From Burkholderia pseudomultivorans (GTDB taxonomy: Bacteria; Pseudomonadota; Gammaproteobacteria; Burkholderiales; Burkholderiaceae): a stretch of 64,000 bases of DNA. The position numbers were made by a program, and so were the translations under genes. Positions 19,067 through 28,478 of the stretch are shown piece after piece. The notes beneath the pieces were generated by a model. That model saw only the letters and a program-made list of their open reading frames with translations. It searched no databases and had not been told where the DNA came from. Numbering within the stretch: position 1 is the stretch's first letter; the number at the start of each line of letters is the position of its first letter. The stretch spans positions 4,030,001-4,094,000 of the forward strand of contig NZ_CP013378.1 of assembly GCF_001718415.1 (NCBI RefSeq). The letters run 5' to 3'.

Positions 19067-20884
19067 TCAGAATGCGATGCCGAGCGTCAGGTACGGGCGC
19101 ACGCTATGGTTGCGCAGCCCGTACGCGACGTCGACGTTAATCGGGCCGACCGGGCTGCGCCAGCGCGCGCCGATGCCGACGCCCGGGTAGAACACCTTCT
19201 CGCCCCACGCATCGGTCGCGGTGCCGATGTCGAAGAACGTCGCGGCGCCCCAGTCGCGGTTGAACCAGTGCTGGTATTCGGCGGTGCCCGTCATCAGGTA
19301 CTTGGTCGGCAGCACCGAGCCGTCGACGCTGTTGCCGATGCTCTGGTAGCCGTAGCCGCGCACCGAGTTCGAGCCGCCGGCGCGAAACAGCAGCGACGCC
19401 GGCACGCCCGACGAGCTGCCGCTCGTAAACACGCCGCCGAGCTCCGCGCGGAACACGAACAGGTCGCGCTTGCCGATCGGCAGGTATTGCTGGCCGCGCG
19501 CATAGCCGCGAATGAAGGTCTGGTCGGTCAGCACGCCCTTGATGGCGAAGCCGGCCTCCGCGTGAATCAGGTTGCCCGAGCGCGGGAACAGCGGATCGTC
19601 GACGTTGCGGCGCGTCCACGCCCACTGCGGCACCAGCGCGCGGCTGGTGGTCGGTCCCGCGCCGTTCTGGTCGAGCCGGTCCTGGTAGTACATCAGCGAA
19701 TACGAATAGTCGATGAACTGCCCGGTGCGGGTGCGCTGCGCGCCGACCCGCGCGCTGTAGATGCGCGTGTCCGACACGTTGGTGTTGGTGTACGACGCAA
19801 GCACGCTGTTGGTCCAGCCGCGCTCGCCGGGCGGCATCGACAGCTGGATCTGCCCGTACTGCTGGATCTGGTCGAGCCGGCCCGACACGGTCAGCGGCCA
19901 CGCGGCGCCGAACGTGTCCAGGTACGTGTAGGAGCCCTGCACGTGCGGGCCGGTGTCGGTCGCATAGCCGACCCCGCCGCGGATGTTGTTGTACGGGAAC
20001 TCGCTGACCTTCACATGCACGGGCGTGCGCTCGGGCTTGTTCACGTCGTCGCCGACGTCGATCGCGACGCTCGCGTAGTACGGCGTGTTCTGCAGCTGCC
20101 GCTGCAGCTCGTTGATCCGCTGCACGTCGTAGATCTCGCCTTCCGACAGCGGATTGACGTTCGTGACGATCTTCTCCGGATAGCGGCGCACGCCGTCGAC
20201 GTCGACCTTGCCGATCGTGAAGGTCGGCCCGCTGTCGAACGTGACCGCGAGCGTCGCGCGCTGCGTGCGCGGATCGATGCGCGCCTCGGACGACGTGATC
20301 TTCGCGCCGAGATAGCGACGCGACTGCAGCTGCTTGAGCGCGGCGCTCTTCGCGCCGTCCCAGTCCGACTGCGTGAACGGGTCGCCCGGCTTCAGCGTGA
20401 ACGCAAAACGCGTCGCGGCCTCCTGCTTCGGATCCTCGCTGTCGACCGGCCCCTTGAAGCTCAGCGCGACCGACGACACGACCGTCTGCGGCCCCGGCTC
20501 GACCGCGACCCGCACGTCGCGCCTGCCGTCGCGCATGCGCACGTCGGTGCGCACCACCGGCGAGAAATAGCCGGCCGTCGCGGCGAGGTCGCGCACCTGC
20601 TGCGGCGTCGCGGTGACGAGGAAGTCGAACTGGTCGTCGCTGATGTCGTCGCGCTTGGCGAAGCGCGCGATGTCGAGATGCGACTTGAGGAGCTTGCGGA
20701 TCGAACGCGGCGCGTCGATGTCGACGTCGTACTTCGCGTGGGCCGGCAGCGCGAAGCAGGCGGCGAGGCAACCCGCGAGCGCGGCCCGCGCCGCCGCGCC
20801 GGCGCCGCGGCGCGCCAGGGGTTGCGATGCGCGGTGCGCCGCGTCATGCGCGATGTGTCGTTGCTGGTTCGCGTGCCCCGCCAA
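19067..20884 (-). CDS. tamA: Outer-membrane assembly factor TamA (BamA/Omp85 family)
   Basis: A 605-residue Omp85-superfamily barrel. After a long signal peptide ending in ALPAHA (about residue 50), three POTRA domains extend to roughly residue 290. The C-terminal barrel carries the Omp85 VRGYGYQSIG motif and ends in LTLGIAF, with the terminal Phe recognised by the BAM complex. It partners with TamB from the next gene. The divergent region upstream (20885-21139) separates it from DUF3460-scpA. Confidence 0.94.
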   Translation of the reverse strand: MAGHANQQRHIAHDAAHRASQPLARRGAGAAARAALAGCLAACFALPAHAKYDVDIDAPRSIRKLLKSHLDIARFAKRDDISDDQFDFLVTATPQQVRDLAATAGYFSPVVRTDVRMRDGRRDVRVAVEPGPQTVVSSVALSFKGPVDSEDPKQEAATRFAFTLKPGDPFTQSDWDGAKSAALKQLQSRRYLGAKITSSEARIDPRTQRATLAVTFDSGPTFTIGKVDVDGVRRYPEKIVTNVNPLSEGEIYDVQRINELQRQLQNTPYYASVAIDVGDDVNKPERTPVHVKVSEFPYNNIRGGVGYATDTGPHVQGSYTYLDTFGAAWPLTVSGRLDQIQQYGQIQLSMPPGERGWTNSVLASYTNTNVSDTRIYSARVGAQRTRTGQFIDYSYSLMYYQDRLDQNGAGPTTSRALVPQWAWTRRNVDDPLFPRSGNLIHAEAGFAIKGVLTDQTFIRGYARGQQYLPIGKRDLFVFRAELGGVFTSGSSSGVPASLLFRAGGSNSVRGYGYQSIGNSVDGSVLPTKYLMTGTAEYQHWFNRDWGAATFFDIGTATDAWGEKVFYPGVGIGARWRSPVGPINVDVAYGLRNHSVRPYLTLGIAF

Positions 20885-21078
20885 ATAAGACCTCGCCGTC
20901 GGTTGTCACGGTTTCGTGGAAAACCCTGTATTTGACCACAGCGCGCCGGCGCTGCCCGCACCGGCGCGGCTTTGACGCTTGCGCGCAACGGCCCGCGCTC
21001 CGGCGTGCCGGCCCTGCCGCCGGCTGGTGGTCGGCGGTTTCGACGTGCGATTGGCACCGGCTGTTCCCCGCGATGCGG

Positions 21079-21084
21079 TAAAAT
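21079..21084 (+). promoter_or_regulatory. Putative -10 element of the DUF3460-scpA unit
   Basis: TAAAAT lies 56 bp before the DUF3460 start in the region divergent from tamA. No good -35 is visible at standard spacing. Confidence 0.4.
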
Positions 21085-21139
21085 CCCGCCATCGCAGAAT
21101 CCGGCGCACCGTGCGCCGCCCGAAACGGAAAGCCAAGCC

Positions 21140-21328
21140 ATGCCGTACCAGTCCGACGTCACGCAATTCCTGAACCAGCTCAAGCAGCAGAAGCCGACGC
21201 TCGAGGAAGAGCAGCGCAAGGGCCGCTCGCTGCTGTGGGACAAGCAGCCGATCGACCTCGACGAGCGCGCCGAGCAGCAGGAATCGCGCGTGAAGCAAAC
21301 GCCGTACGTCTACTACCAGAACTTCTGA
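21140..21328 (+). CDS. DUF3460 family small protein
   Basis: A 62-residue basic/acidic soluble protein beginning MPYQSDVTQFLNQLK and ending YVYYQNF. The family is found in betaproteobacteria beside scpA and has no known function. It is predicted helical, with no signal peptide or membrane segment. The ATG at 21140 follows a GGAAA-like site. It ends 4 bp before the scpA GTG start, so the genes are co-transcribed and probably translationally coupled, which suggests a link to chromosome organisation (inference). Confidence 0.85.
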   Translation: MPYQSDVTQFLNQLKQQKPTLEEEQRKGRSLLWDKQPIDLDERAEQQESRVKQTPYVYYQNF

Positions 21329-21332
21329 CGAC

Positions 21333-22205
21333 GTGAGCGCCGCCGACGAGGCCAGCGCCGCCCGGCAGGACGACGCGGTTGCCGCGCCCGCGGGCGCCGA
21401 TTCGACGCCCGACACGGTCGACGGTGTCGCGGCGTTCGCTCGCCTGTACGGCGAGCCGCTCTTCAAGCTGCCGCAGGACCTGTACATCCCGCCGGACGCG
21501 CTCGAGATCTTCCTCGAAGCGTTCGAAGGCCCGCTCGACCTGCTGCTGTACCTGATCCGCAAGCAGAACTTCAACGTGCTCGACATCCCGATGGCGCAGG
21601 TCACCGCGCAGTATCTGGGCTATGTCGACCAGATCCGCACGTCGAACCTCGAACTCGCGGCCGAGTACCTGCTGATGGCCGCGATGCTGATCGAGATCAA
21701 GTCGCGGATGCTGCTGCCGGTCAAGAAGGCCGATACCGGCGAGGAAGCCGAGGATCCGCGCGCGGAACTCGTGCGCCGCCTGCTCGAGTACGAGCAGATG
21801 AAGCTCGCCGCACAGCGCCTCGACCAGTTGCCGCAGCTCGGCCGCGACTTCCTGCGCGCCGAGGTGTACATCGAGCAGAGCATCACGCCGCGCTTCCCCG
21901 ACGTGAACTCGGACGACCTGCGCGCCGCGTGGGCCGACGTGCTCAAGCGCGCGAAGCTGGTCCAGCATCACAAGATTTCCCGCGAAGAACTGTCCGTTCG
22001 CGAACACATGAGCCTGATCCTGCGCCGGCTGCAGAATGCGCGCTTCATGGAGTTCGCCGATCTGTTCGACACGTCGCGCGGCGTGCCGGTCGTCGTCGTG
22101 AACTTCATCGCGATGCTCGAGCTCGCGCGCGAGTCGCTCGTCGAGATCACGCAGGCCGAGCCGTTCGCGCCGATCTACGTCCGCCTCGCCTACCTGCCCG
22201 CGTAA
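21333..22205 (+). CDS. scpA: Segregation and condensation protein A
   Basis: A 290-residue kleisin that bridges SMC heads with ScpB in the bacterial condensin complex. It starts with GTG, 4 bp after the DUF3460 stop. The N-terminal SMC-binding helices include FEGPLDLLLYLIRKQNFNVL, followed by LAAEYLLMAAMLIEIKSRMLLP, both diagnostic of ScpA. The C-terminal winged helix ends at the stop. An N-terminal extension of about 45 residues is Ala-rich and poorly conserved. scpB is not adjacent, unlike in many Firmicutes. Confidence 0.95.
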   Translation: MSAADEASAARQDDAVAAPAGADSTPDTVDGVAAFARLYGEPLFKLPQDLYIPPDALEIFLEAFEGPLDLLLYLIRKQNFNVLDIPMAQVTAQYLGYVDQIRTSNLELAAEYLLMAAMLIEIKSRMLLPVKKADTGEEAEDPRAELVRRLLEYEQMKLAAQRLDQLPQLGRDFLRAEVYIEQSITPRFPDVNSDDLRAAWADVLKRAKLVQHHKISREELSVREHMSLILRRLQNARFMEFADLFDTSRGVPVVVVNFIAMLELARESLVEITQAEPFAPIYVRLAYLPA

Positions 22206-22253
22206 GCGCGCACGCGGCCGCGACGGCCCGCCGCCAGCGCGCCGCCCAAAAAT

Positions 22254-22267
22254 AGAACGACCGTTCT
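22254..22267. promoter_or_regulatory. TetR-type palindromic operator candidate upstream of panC
   Basis: AGAACGACCGTTCT is a perfect inverted repeat of AGAACG with a 2-bp spacer, the form bound by several TetR-family repressors. It lies in the 207-bp scpA-panC gap, 30 bp upstream of a TACAAT -10-like hexamer. No TetR-family gene is present in the window. Confidence 0.4.
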
Positions 22268-22297
22268 CTTTTCGGTGCGTGCGGCGGCCAAATCCTC

Positions 22298-22303
22298 TAC
22301 AAT
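22298..22303 (+). promoter_or_regulatory. Putative -10 element of panC
   Basis: TACAAT about 110 bp before the panC ATG, just downstream of the palindrome at 22254-22267. Confidence 0.4.
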
Positions 22304-22388
22304 CCGCCGACGCCCGATGCGCCGCCCGCGCCCGGGCGCGTTTCGCTCCGACCCCGACGCCGCGTGCCGCGGCGGCAACGCGCCCTAG

Positions 22389-23252
<864 letters not shown>

Positions 23253-23296
23253 CGGGCCGCCCGCCCGCGCCTCTCACGACGCATCACGGAGACATC

Positions 23297-23683
23297 ATGC
23301 AGCGCCACATGCTCAAATCGAAAATCCATCGCGCGGCGGTCACGCACTGCGAGTTGCACTACGAAGGCTCGTGCGCGATCGACGAGGACCTGCTCGAAGC
23401 GGCGAACATCGTCGAAAACGAGCGGATCGACATCTGGAACATCAACAACGGCGAACGCTTCTCGACCTACGCGATCAAGGGCGAACGCGGCAGCGGGATG
23501 ATCTCGCTGAACGGCTCGGCCGCGCGCCGCGCGCAGCTCGGCGACCTGGTGATCATCGCCGCGTTCGCGATGGTCGACGAGGCCGAACTGCAGGCCGGCT
23601 GGAAGCCGAAGCTCGTGTTCATCGACGAAGGCAACAAGATCAAGGGCCACCGCGATCACGTGCCGACGCAGAACTGGACCTGA
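23297..23683 (+). CDS. panD: Aspartate 1-decarboxylase proenzyme
   Basis: A 128-residue pyruvoyl enzyme that converts aspartate to beta-alanine, the second substrate of PanC. The self-cleavage site Gly24-Ser25 is in YEGSCAID, producing the pyruvoyl group on Ser25. The catalytic Tyr lies in the following segment, and [12 protein letters not shown] is the typical C-terminal motif. The ATG at 23297 has a GGAG site seven bases upstream. It is second in the panC-panD operon. Confidence 0.97.
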   Translation: MQRHMLKSKIHRAAVTHCELHYEGSCAIDEDLLEAANIVENERIDIWNINNGERFSTYAIKGERGSGMISLNGSAARRAQLGDLVIIAAFAMVDEAELQAGWKPKLVFIDEGNKIKGHRDHVPTQNWT

Positions 23684-23706
23684 CGCGCCCGGTCGTCGAC
23701 GCACGA

Positions 23707-23746
23707 AGGGCCGGATTTCGTCGCGAAGCGAAATCCGGCCCTTTTT
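23707..23746 (+). terminator. Strong terminator of panCD
   Basis: A 14-bp perfect stem (AGGGCCGGATTTCG and its complement, 23707-23742) is followed by a T tract. It stands between panD and the convergent parA-like gene. Confidence 0.93.
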
Positions 23747-23802
23747 CATTCGGAGCGGGCGCGCCGCCGGGCGCCAGCGCCGCGCCGGCGCAGCCGCCGC
23801 GC

Positions 23803-24462
23803 CTAGGAGGCCTTCGCGACGCGCTCCGCTTTCGGCGCGCGGCGCTCCGCCCATTCGACGATCGGCCGCCACTGTTCGAGATCCTTCTCGACGCGGCTTT
23901 TCGCGACGTCCCACAGCGTCAGCCCATGCGCGGCGATCTGCACGTAGTTCTGCGTGTCGCGCACGTAGCCGAGCACCGGCAGGCCGAGCCCTTCGACGAA
24001 ACGGTGCAGCTGGTCGGACGAGCGCGTGCGCGCGTCGACGCGCATCCCGACGATCCCGACCTCGACGCTGCCCTTGCGCACCGCCTTCTCGCCGGCCAGG
24101 CGCTCCAGAAACTGCTGCGTCGCGAGAATATCGAACATCGACGGCTGCAGCGGCACGATCACCTTGTCGGCGAGCTGCAGCGCGACATTGAGCCGGTTGC
24201 CGTGCAGGCCGGCCGGCGTGTCGATCACCGCGTACTCGAGGCCGCGCGGCGGCTTCGTCGGCGCGTCCGGATCGAGCGCCCATGCCTCGATCGCCGGCAG
24301 CCCGGCCGGCCGCAGGTCGAGCCACGCATGCGCGGACTGCTGCCGGTCGAGATCGGCCAGCGCGACCCACGCGCCCTGCGCCGCGAAGTAGCCGGCAAGG
24401 TTGGTGGACAGCGTGCTCTTCCCCACGCCGCCCTTCGGATTCGCCACCACGATTACCGTCAT
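23803..24462 (-). CDS. Orphan ParA/MinD-family ATPase
   Basis: A 219-residue deviant Walker-type ATPase. The deviant Walker A, NPKGGVGKST, sits at residues 9-18; DLDRQQSAHAWL carries the second conserved Asp and AVIDTPAGLHG the Walker B-like segment. Such proteins position plasmids, chromosomes or protein complexes by ATP-dependent DNA or membrane binding. No parB or centromere-like repeats are adjacent, so it is not the chromosomal parAB locus. The start at 24462 gives the canonical MTVIVVANPKGG N-terminus. The cargo is unknown. Confidence 0.85.
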   Translation of the reverse strand: MTVIVVANPKGGVGKSTLSTNLAGYFAAQGAWVALADLDRQQSAHAWLDLRPAGLPAIEAWALDPDAPTKPPRGLEYAVIDTPAGLHGNRLNVALQLADKVIVPLQPSMFDILATQQFLERLAGEKAVRKGSVEVGIVGMRVDARTRSSDQLHRFVEGLGLPVLGYVRDTQNYVQIAAHGLTLWDVAKSRVEKDLEQWRPIVEWAERRAPKAERVAKAS

Positions 24463-24588
24463 GAATTCCCCCGAAAAAGCCGCGCGGCGCCCGCCGCATG
24501 GCAGGCGCCGCTCGATTGCGGATACAGGGAGCGATGATATCGGCAAAACGGGTGTCACCGGAACGGGTTGCGCCGATCGGCGCCCCGT

Positions 24589-25002
24589 TCAGGCGGACCG
24601 GGCCGCCCGCTGCGGCGCGCCGATCGCGAAAGCGCCGCCGCCCAGCAGCGCCTGCACCGCAAGCGTCACGGCCCAGAACGCCGGATACTCCCAGCCGCCG
24701 TTCGGCGACGCGAAGCTCCAGCCGTTCGGCAGATGCGCGGCGGTCGCGCCGAGCATGAACGGCAGCAGCACGAGCGCGGCGACGCGTACGCGCACGCCCG
24801 CCAGCAACGCGAGACCGCCGATCAGCTCGACCAGCGTCGTCAGATACGCGAGCCAGCCCGGCAGGCCGATCGACGCGAAGAACTGCGCGGTGCCGGGCAG
24901 CGTGAAGACGAACACCTTCTGCGCGACGTGCGCGAGGTACAGCACGCCGAGCGCGACGCGCAGCAGCGTCGCGGCGAAATCGTTCAGGCGATCGGGGTTC
25001 AT
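24589..25002 (-). CDS. DoxX family membrane protein
   Basis: A 137-residue inner-membrane protein with four hydrophobic helices, including LLRVALGVLYLAHVAQKVFVF, LVELIGGLALLAGV and a C-terminal AFWAVTLAVQALLGGGAFAI. It matches the DoxX/YphA family, whose members are linked to redox or thiosulfate-quinone reactions, though most remain uncharacterised. It lies 126 bp upstream of the parA-like gene on the same strand. The function here is not assignable. Confidence 0.82.
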   Translation of the reverse strand: MNPDRLNDFAATLLRVALGVLYLAHVAQKVFVFTLPGTAQFFASIGLPGWLAYLTTLVELIGGLALLAGVRVRVAALVLLPFMLGATAAHLPNGWSFASPNGGWEYPAFWAVTLAVQALLGGGAFAIGAPQRAARSA

Positions 25003-25115
25003 GACGGATTCCTTCGTAAGTGGATGGCAATGGATCGCACTCTATTCGAACCGTTTCCGCCGATAAACACGCCCATTCGCTTTAACTGATTCCTATTGGG
25101 AACGAATCCGGGCAT

Positions 25116-25141
25116 AAAAAAGGGCATGACCGATCATGCCC
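25116..25141 (-). terminator. Terminator after the small exported protein gene
   Basis: Stem GGGCATGA/TCATGCCC (25122-25141) with a 4-nt loop and, on the minus strand, six Ts. It lies 20 bp past the stop of the small gene at 25162. Confidence 0.88.
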
Positions 25142-25161
25142 TGCCGCCGGTTTCGCGGCGC

Positions 25162-25302
25162 TCAGTAACCGCTCTTGCCTTGCGTCGCATCGCCCGATCC
25201 GGACGGGCTGCCGCCCGGTCCGTACCCGTCGCACGCGTGCGCGGCCGCCGACGCGCCCAGCAGCGCCGCCAGCAGTACGCTCCACCACCATCGAGCCTTC
25301 AT
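25162..25302 (-). CDS. Small exported protein (46 aa), hypothetical
   Basis: A 46-residue open frame preceded by a strong GGAGGAG ribosome-binding site 7-8 bp before its ATG and closed by its own terminator, which makes it very probably real. The sequence begins MKARWWWSVLLAALLGASA, a clear signal peptide cut near AHA or before Cys25, leaving a Gly/Ser/Asp-rich tail of about 22 residues (CDGYGPGGSPSGSGDATQGK). The Cys after AAAHA does not form a standard lipobox. It is not recognised. It sits between cobQ and doxX and is transcribed independently. Confidence 0.75.
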   Translation of the reverse strand: MKARWWWSVLLAALLGASAAAHACDGYGPGGSPSGSGDATQGKSGY

Positions 25303-25355
25303 CGTCGCACTCCTCCGGACGAACAGCCGCCCTCCTGTGTTGTACGCGATCCGGC

Positions 25356-25384
25356 GGAAAAAGCGAGCCCGGCGCGCGGGCCGG
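25356..25384 (-). terminator. Probable terminator of cobQ
   Basis: Directly after the cobQ stop the minus strand reads a GC-rich hairpin (GCCCG-CGCGC-CGGGC core) and then TCGCTTTTT. This separates cobQ from the downstream small gene. Confidence 0.65.
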
Positions 25385-25386
25385 CC

Positions 25387-26892
25387 TCAGCGGAATTCGG
25401 CGTACAGCGCAGCCAGGTCGAGGTGCGTGGCGAACGTATCGGCGAGCCGCTCCAGCGACGCTTCGCGCAGCGCCGGATAGTCGATCCGCTCGGCGCCGTC
25501 GAGCCCCGCCCACGCAAGCAGCGCCGCGCAAGCGTCGGGCGCGTCGAACAGCCCGTGGACATAGGTGGCGAGGATCTGTCCGTCGGCGGACAGCGCGCCG
25601 TCCGGGCGCGCGCGCGGCGCGTCTGCGCCGTCGGCCGCCAGCTCCAGCGCGGGCGCCGCGAGCGCCGGCCCGCGCGTGTCGCCCATATGGATCTCGTAGC
25701 CCTGCACGGCGGCCGCGCCCGGCAGCGCGAGGCGTCCCGTCACGTTCTTCAGCGTCTTGTCCGGCTGCAGCGTCGTCGCGAAATCGAGCAGCCCGAGGCC
25801 CGGCACGCTGCCGGGCGCGCCTTCGAGGCCGAGCGGATCGTCGAGCGTGCGGCCGAGCATCTGCATCCCGCCGCAGATGCCGATCAGCTTGCCGCCGTAG
25901 CGCAGATGGCGGTGGATCACCGCTTCCCAGCCGGCCTCGCGCAGCCATGCGAGATCGCGCTGCACGCTCTTCGAGCCGGGCACGATCAGCAGGTCGGCGG
26001 GCGGCACGGGGCCGCTCTTCCAGTACGTGAACTCGACCTGCGGATGCGCGCGCAGCGGATCGAAGTCGGTGTGGTTGCTGATGCGCGGCAGCGCCGGCAC
26101 GACCACCCGCAACACGCCGGCATCGCCGCGCGCGGCCGCGCTGCGCGCCTGGGCGGGCAGCATGTCCTCCGCGTCGAGCAGCAGCCCGTGCAGGTACGGC
26201 AGCACGCCGAACACCGGCTTGCCGGTCTGCGCGCGCAGCCAGTCGAGGCCCGGTTCGAGCAGTTTGAAATCGCCGCGAAAGCGATTGATCACGAAGCCGC
26301 GCACGCGCGCGCGTTCGCTGTCCGACAGGCAGGCCAGCGTGCCGACCAGATGCGCGAACACGCCGCCGCGATCGATGTCGGCCACCAGCACGACCGGGCA
26401 GTCGACGCGCTCCGCAAAACCCATGTTCGCGATGTCGCCTTCGCGCAGGTTGATCTCGGCCGGGCTGCCCGCGCCTTCGACGATCACCGTGTCGTAGCCG
26501 GCGCGCAGGCGCGCATACGATTCGAGCACCGCGTCGAACGCGACCGGCTTGTAGTCGTGATACGCACGCGCATTCAGGTTCGCGCGCGCCTTGCCGTGGA
26601 TGATCACCTGCGCGCCGCGGTCGCTGGTCGGCTTCAGCAGCACCGGATTGAAATCCGTATGCGGCGCGACGCCGGCGGCGAGCGCCTGCAGCGCCTGCGC
26701 GCGGCCGATCTCGCCGCCGTCGGCCGTCACCGCGCTGTTGAGCGCCATGTTCTGCGGCTTGAACGGCGCGACGCGCGCGCCCGCGCGGCGCGCGAGGCGG
26801 CACAGGCCCGCGACGAGCGTGCTCTTGCCCGCGTCGGACGTCGTGCCCTGGATCATCAGCGTGCCGCGCGGCAGCGGGTCGGGTGCATTCAT
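25387..26892 (-). CDS. cobQ: Cobyric acid synthase
   Basis: A 501-residue ATP-dependent amidotransferase that amidates carboxylates b, d, e and g of adenosylcobyrinic a,c-diamide to give adenosylcobyric acid. The N-terminal dethiobiotin-synthetase-like domain starts with [12 protein letters not shown], a P-loop variant. The C-terminal type 1 glutaminase domain carries the nucleophile Cys340 in [10 protein letters not shown]. The ATG at 26892 is the natural start: the frame stays open far upstream through the antisense of cobU and cbiB, but that part is not protein-like. It is divergent from cobU across 90 bp. Confidence 0.96.
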   Translation of the reverse strand: MNAPDPLPRGTLMIQGTTSDAGKSTLVAGLCRLARRAGARVAPFKPQNMALNSAVTADGGEIGRAQALQALAAGVAPHTDFNPVLLKPTSDRGAQVIIHGKARANLNARAYHDYKPVAFDAVLESYARLRAGYDTVIVEGAGSPAEINLREGDIANMGFAERVDCPVVLVADIDRGGVFAHLVGTLACLSDSERARVRGFVINRFRGDFKLLEPGLDWLRAQTGKPVFGVLPYLHGLLLDAEDMLPAQARSAAARGDAGVLRVVVPALPRISNHTDFDPLRAHPQVEFTYWKSGPVPPADLLIVPGSKSVQRDLAWLREAGWEAVIHRHLRYGGKLIGICGGMQMLGRTLDDPLGLEGAPGSVPGLGLLDFATTLQPDKTLKNVTGRLALPGAAAVQGYEIHMGDTRGPALAAPALELAADGADAPRARPDGALSADGQILATYVHGLFDAPDACAALLAWAGLDGAERIDYPALREASLERLADTFATHLDLAALYAEFR

Positions 26893-26970
26893 GTTGCGAA
26901 AGTCGTGGCAAAACGGAGCGCGCATTATCGCCCGATGCCGGGATGGCCGGTGACGGGACCTCCGCGCCGG

Positions 26971-26976
26971 TACAAT
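26971..26976 (+). promoter_or_regulatory. Putative -10 element of the cobU operon (possibly leaderless)
   Basis: TACAAT lies only 6 bp before the cobU ATG at 26983. If this is the -10, transcription would start at or next to the start codon, giving a leaderless message. No typical ribosome-binding site is seen upstream of cobU. Confidence 0.35.
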
Positions 26977-26982
26977 CACGCG

Positions 26983-27540
26983 ATGATTCCGCACGACCTC
27001 ACCTTCGTTCTCGGCGGCGCGCGCTCGGGCAAGAGCGCCTATGCCGAGCGGCTCGCGGCCGACAGCGGCCGTCCCGTCACCTATATCGCGACCGCGGCCG
27101 CCACCGACGATGCCGAATTCGCCCGGCGCATCGCCCACCATCGCGCGCGCCGGCCCGCCGACTGGGGCTTCGCCGACGCGCCGCTCGAACTCGCCGGCAC
27201 GCTCGCGCGGCTCGACGATCCGCGCGCGTGCCTGCTGGTCGACTGCCTGACGCTGTGGCTCACGAACCTGCTGTGCCCGGCCGACGGCGAACCGCTCGAC
27301 GACGCGCAATACCTCGCGCGCGTCGACGCGCTCGACGCCGCGCTGCGCGGCGCCCGCGCGAAAGTGATCGTCGTCAGCAACGAGATCGGGCTCGGCGTCG
27401 TGCCGCTCGGATCGATCACGCGCCGCTACGTCGACGAGCTCGGGCGCCTGAACCAGCGCATCGCGGCGCTCGCGACGCGCGTGACGCTGCTGGTCGCCGG
27501 GCTGCCGCTCGAGCTCAAGGCCGGAGCGCCTGCATGCTGA
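26983..27540 (+). CDS. cobU: Adenosylcobinamide kinase / guanylyltransferase
   Basis: A 185-residue bifunctional enzyme (CobU/CobP) that phosphorylates adenosylcobinamide and then transfers GMP to it, activating it for nucleotide-loop attachment. The P-loop is GGARSGKS (11-18). [10 protein letters not shown] and [11 protein letters not shown] are family signatures. The ATG at 26983 starts the conserved [11 protein letters not shown] region almost at once. It overlaps cbiB by 7 bp, opening a four-gene operon cobU-cbiB-cobD-btuF. Confidence 0.95.
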   Translation: MIPHDLTFVLGGARSGKSAYAERLAADSGRPVTYIATAAATDDAEFARRIAHHRARRPADWGFADAPLELAGTLARLDDPRACLLVDCLTLWLTNLLCPADGEPLDDAQYLARVDALDAALRGARAKVIVVSNEIGLGVVPLGSITRRYVDELGRLNQRIAALATRVTLLVAGLPLELKAGAPAC

Positions 27541-28478
27541 TGCTGTCGCTGCCGATCGTCGCGATGCTCGCGGTCGCGGCGGTGCTCGTCGACCGCGTGC
27601 TCGGCGAACCGGCCGGCTGGCATCCGCTGGTCGCGTTCGGCCGCCTCGCCACGCGCATCGAAGCCGCGTGGAACACCGGCCGGCGCGGCCGCGTGACGGG
27701 CGTCGCCGCATGGGCCGCGGCCGTCCTGCCGCCGGTCGCGATCGCGGCCTGGCTCGTGGCCGTGCTGCCGTGGCCGTTCGCGGCCGCGCTGCACGTCGCC
27801 CTGCTGTGGTTCGCGCTCGGCGCGAAGAGCCTCGCCGACCACGTCGCGCCGATCGCCGCCGCGCTGCTGCAACGCGACCTCGACACGGCCCGCGCACTGA
27901 CCGCGCGCATCGTGTCGCGCGACACGAGCACGGCCGACGAAGGCGCACTGTCGCGCGCGGCCGTCGAATCGGCGCTGGAAAACGGCAACGACGCGATCTT
28001 CGGCGCGCTGTTCTGGTTCGTCGTCGCCGGCGGCCCCGGCGCGCTGCTGTTCCGGCTCGCGAACACGCTCGACGCGATGTGGGGCTACCGCACGCCGCGC
28101 TTCCTGACCTTCGGCTGGGCCGCCGCGCGCCTCGACGACGCGCTGAACTGGATCCCCGCGCGCCTGACCGCCGCGAGCTACGCGCTGCTCGGCGACACGG
28201 CCGCCGCGTGGCGCTGCTGGCGCACGCAGGCACGCCACTGGGACAGCCCGAACGCGGGCCCCGTGATGGCCGCGGGCGCCGGCAGCCTGAACGTGCAGCT
28301 CGGCGGCCCGGCCGTCTATCACGGCGAAATCGAAGACCGCCCCGTGCTCGGCACCGGCGCGCAGGCAACCGCCGCGCACGTCGTCGCCGCGCTGTCGCTC
28401 GTCACGCGCACGCTCGCGCTGTGGCTCGCGCTGCTCGTCGCGAGCGGCGCCCTCGTCATGGCCACCCATCATGTCTGA
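27534..28478 (+). CDS. cbiB: Adenosylcobinamide-phosphate synthase
   Basis: A 314-residue integral membrane protein (CbiB, called CobD in aerobic-pathway naming) that attaches (R)-1-amino-2-propanol phosphate to adenosylcobyric acid. It has several hydrophobic helices plus the conserved [27 protein letters not shown] region (within which SRDTS and ESALEN are key), WGYRTPRF and the C-terminal [17 protein letters not shown]. Two ATGs lie at 27534 and 27540; the first is better spaced from GGAG at 27523. It overlaps cobU by 7 bp and the next gene by 8 bp. Confidence 0.94.
   Translation: MLMLSLPIVAMLAVAAVLVDRVLGEPAGWHPLVAFGRLATRIEAAWNTGRRGRVTGVAAWAAAVLPPVAIAAWLVAVLPWPFAAALHVALLWFALGAKSLADHVAPIAAALLQRDLDTARALTARIVSRDTSTADEGALSRAAVESALENGNDAIFGALFWFVVAGGPGALLFRLANTLDAMWGYRTPRFLTFGWAAARLDDALNWIPARLTAASYALLGDTAAAWRCWRTQARHWDSPNAGPVMAAGAGSLNVQLGGPAVYHGEIEDRPVLGTGAQATAAHVVAALSLVTRTLALWLALLVASGALVMATHHV

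Noticed and set aside
15346..19140. Very long open frame (over 1200 codons) on the plus strand opposite tamB
   Set aside because: It is antisense to a gene with clear TamB features. It is rich in Arg, Ala, Val and His as expected from the complement of GC-rich codons, and has no domain signal.
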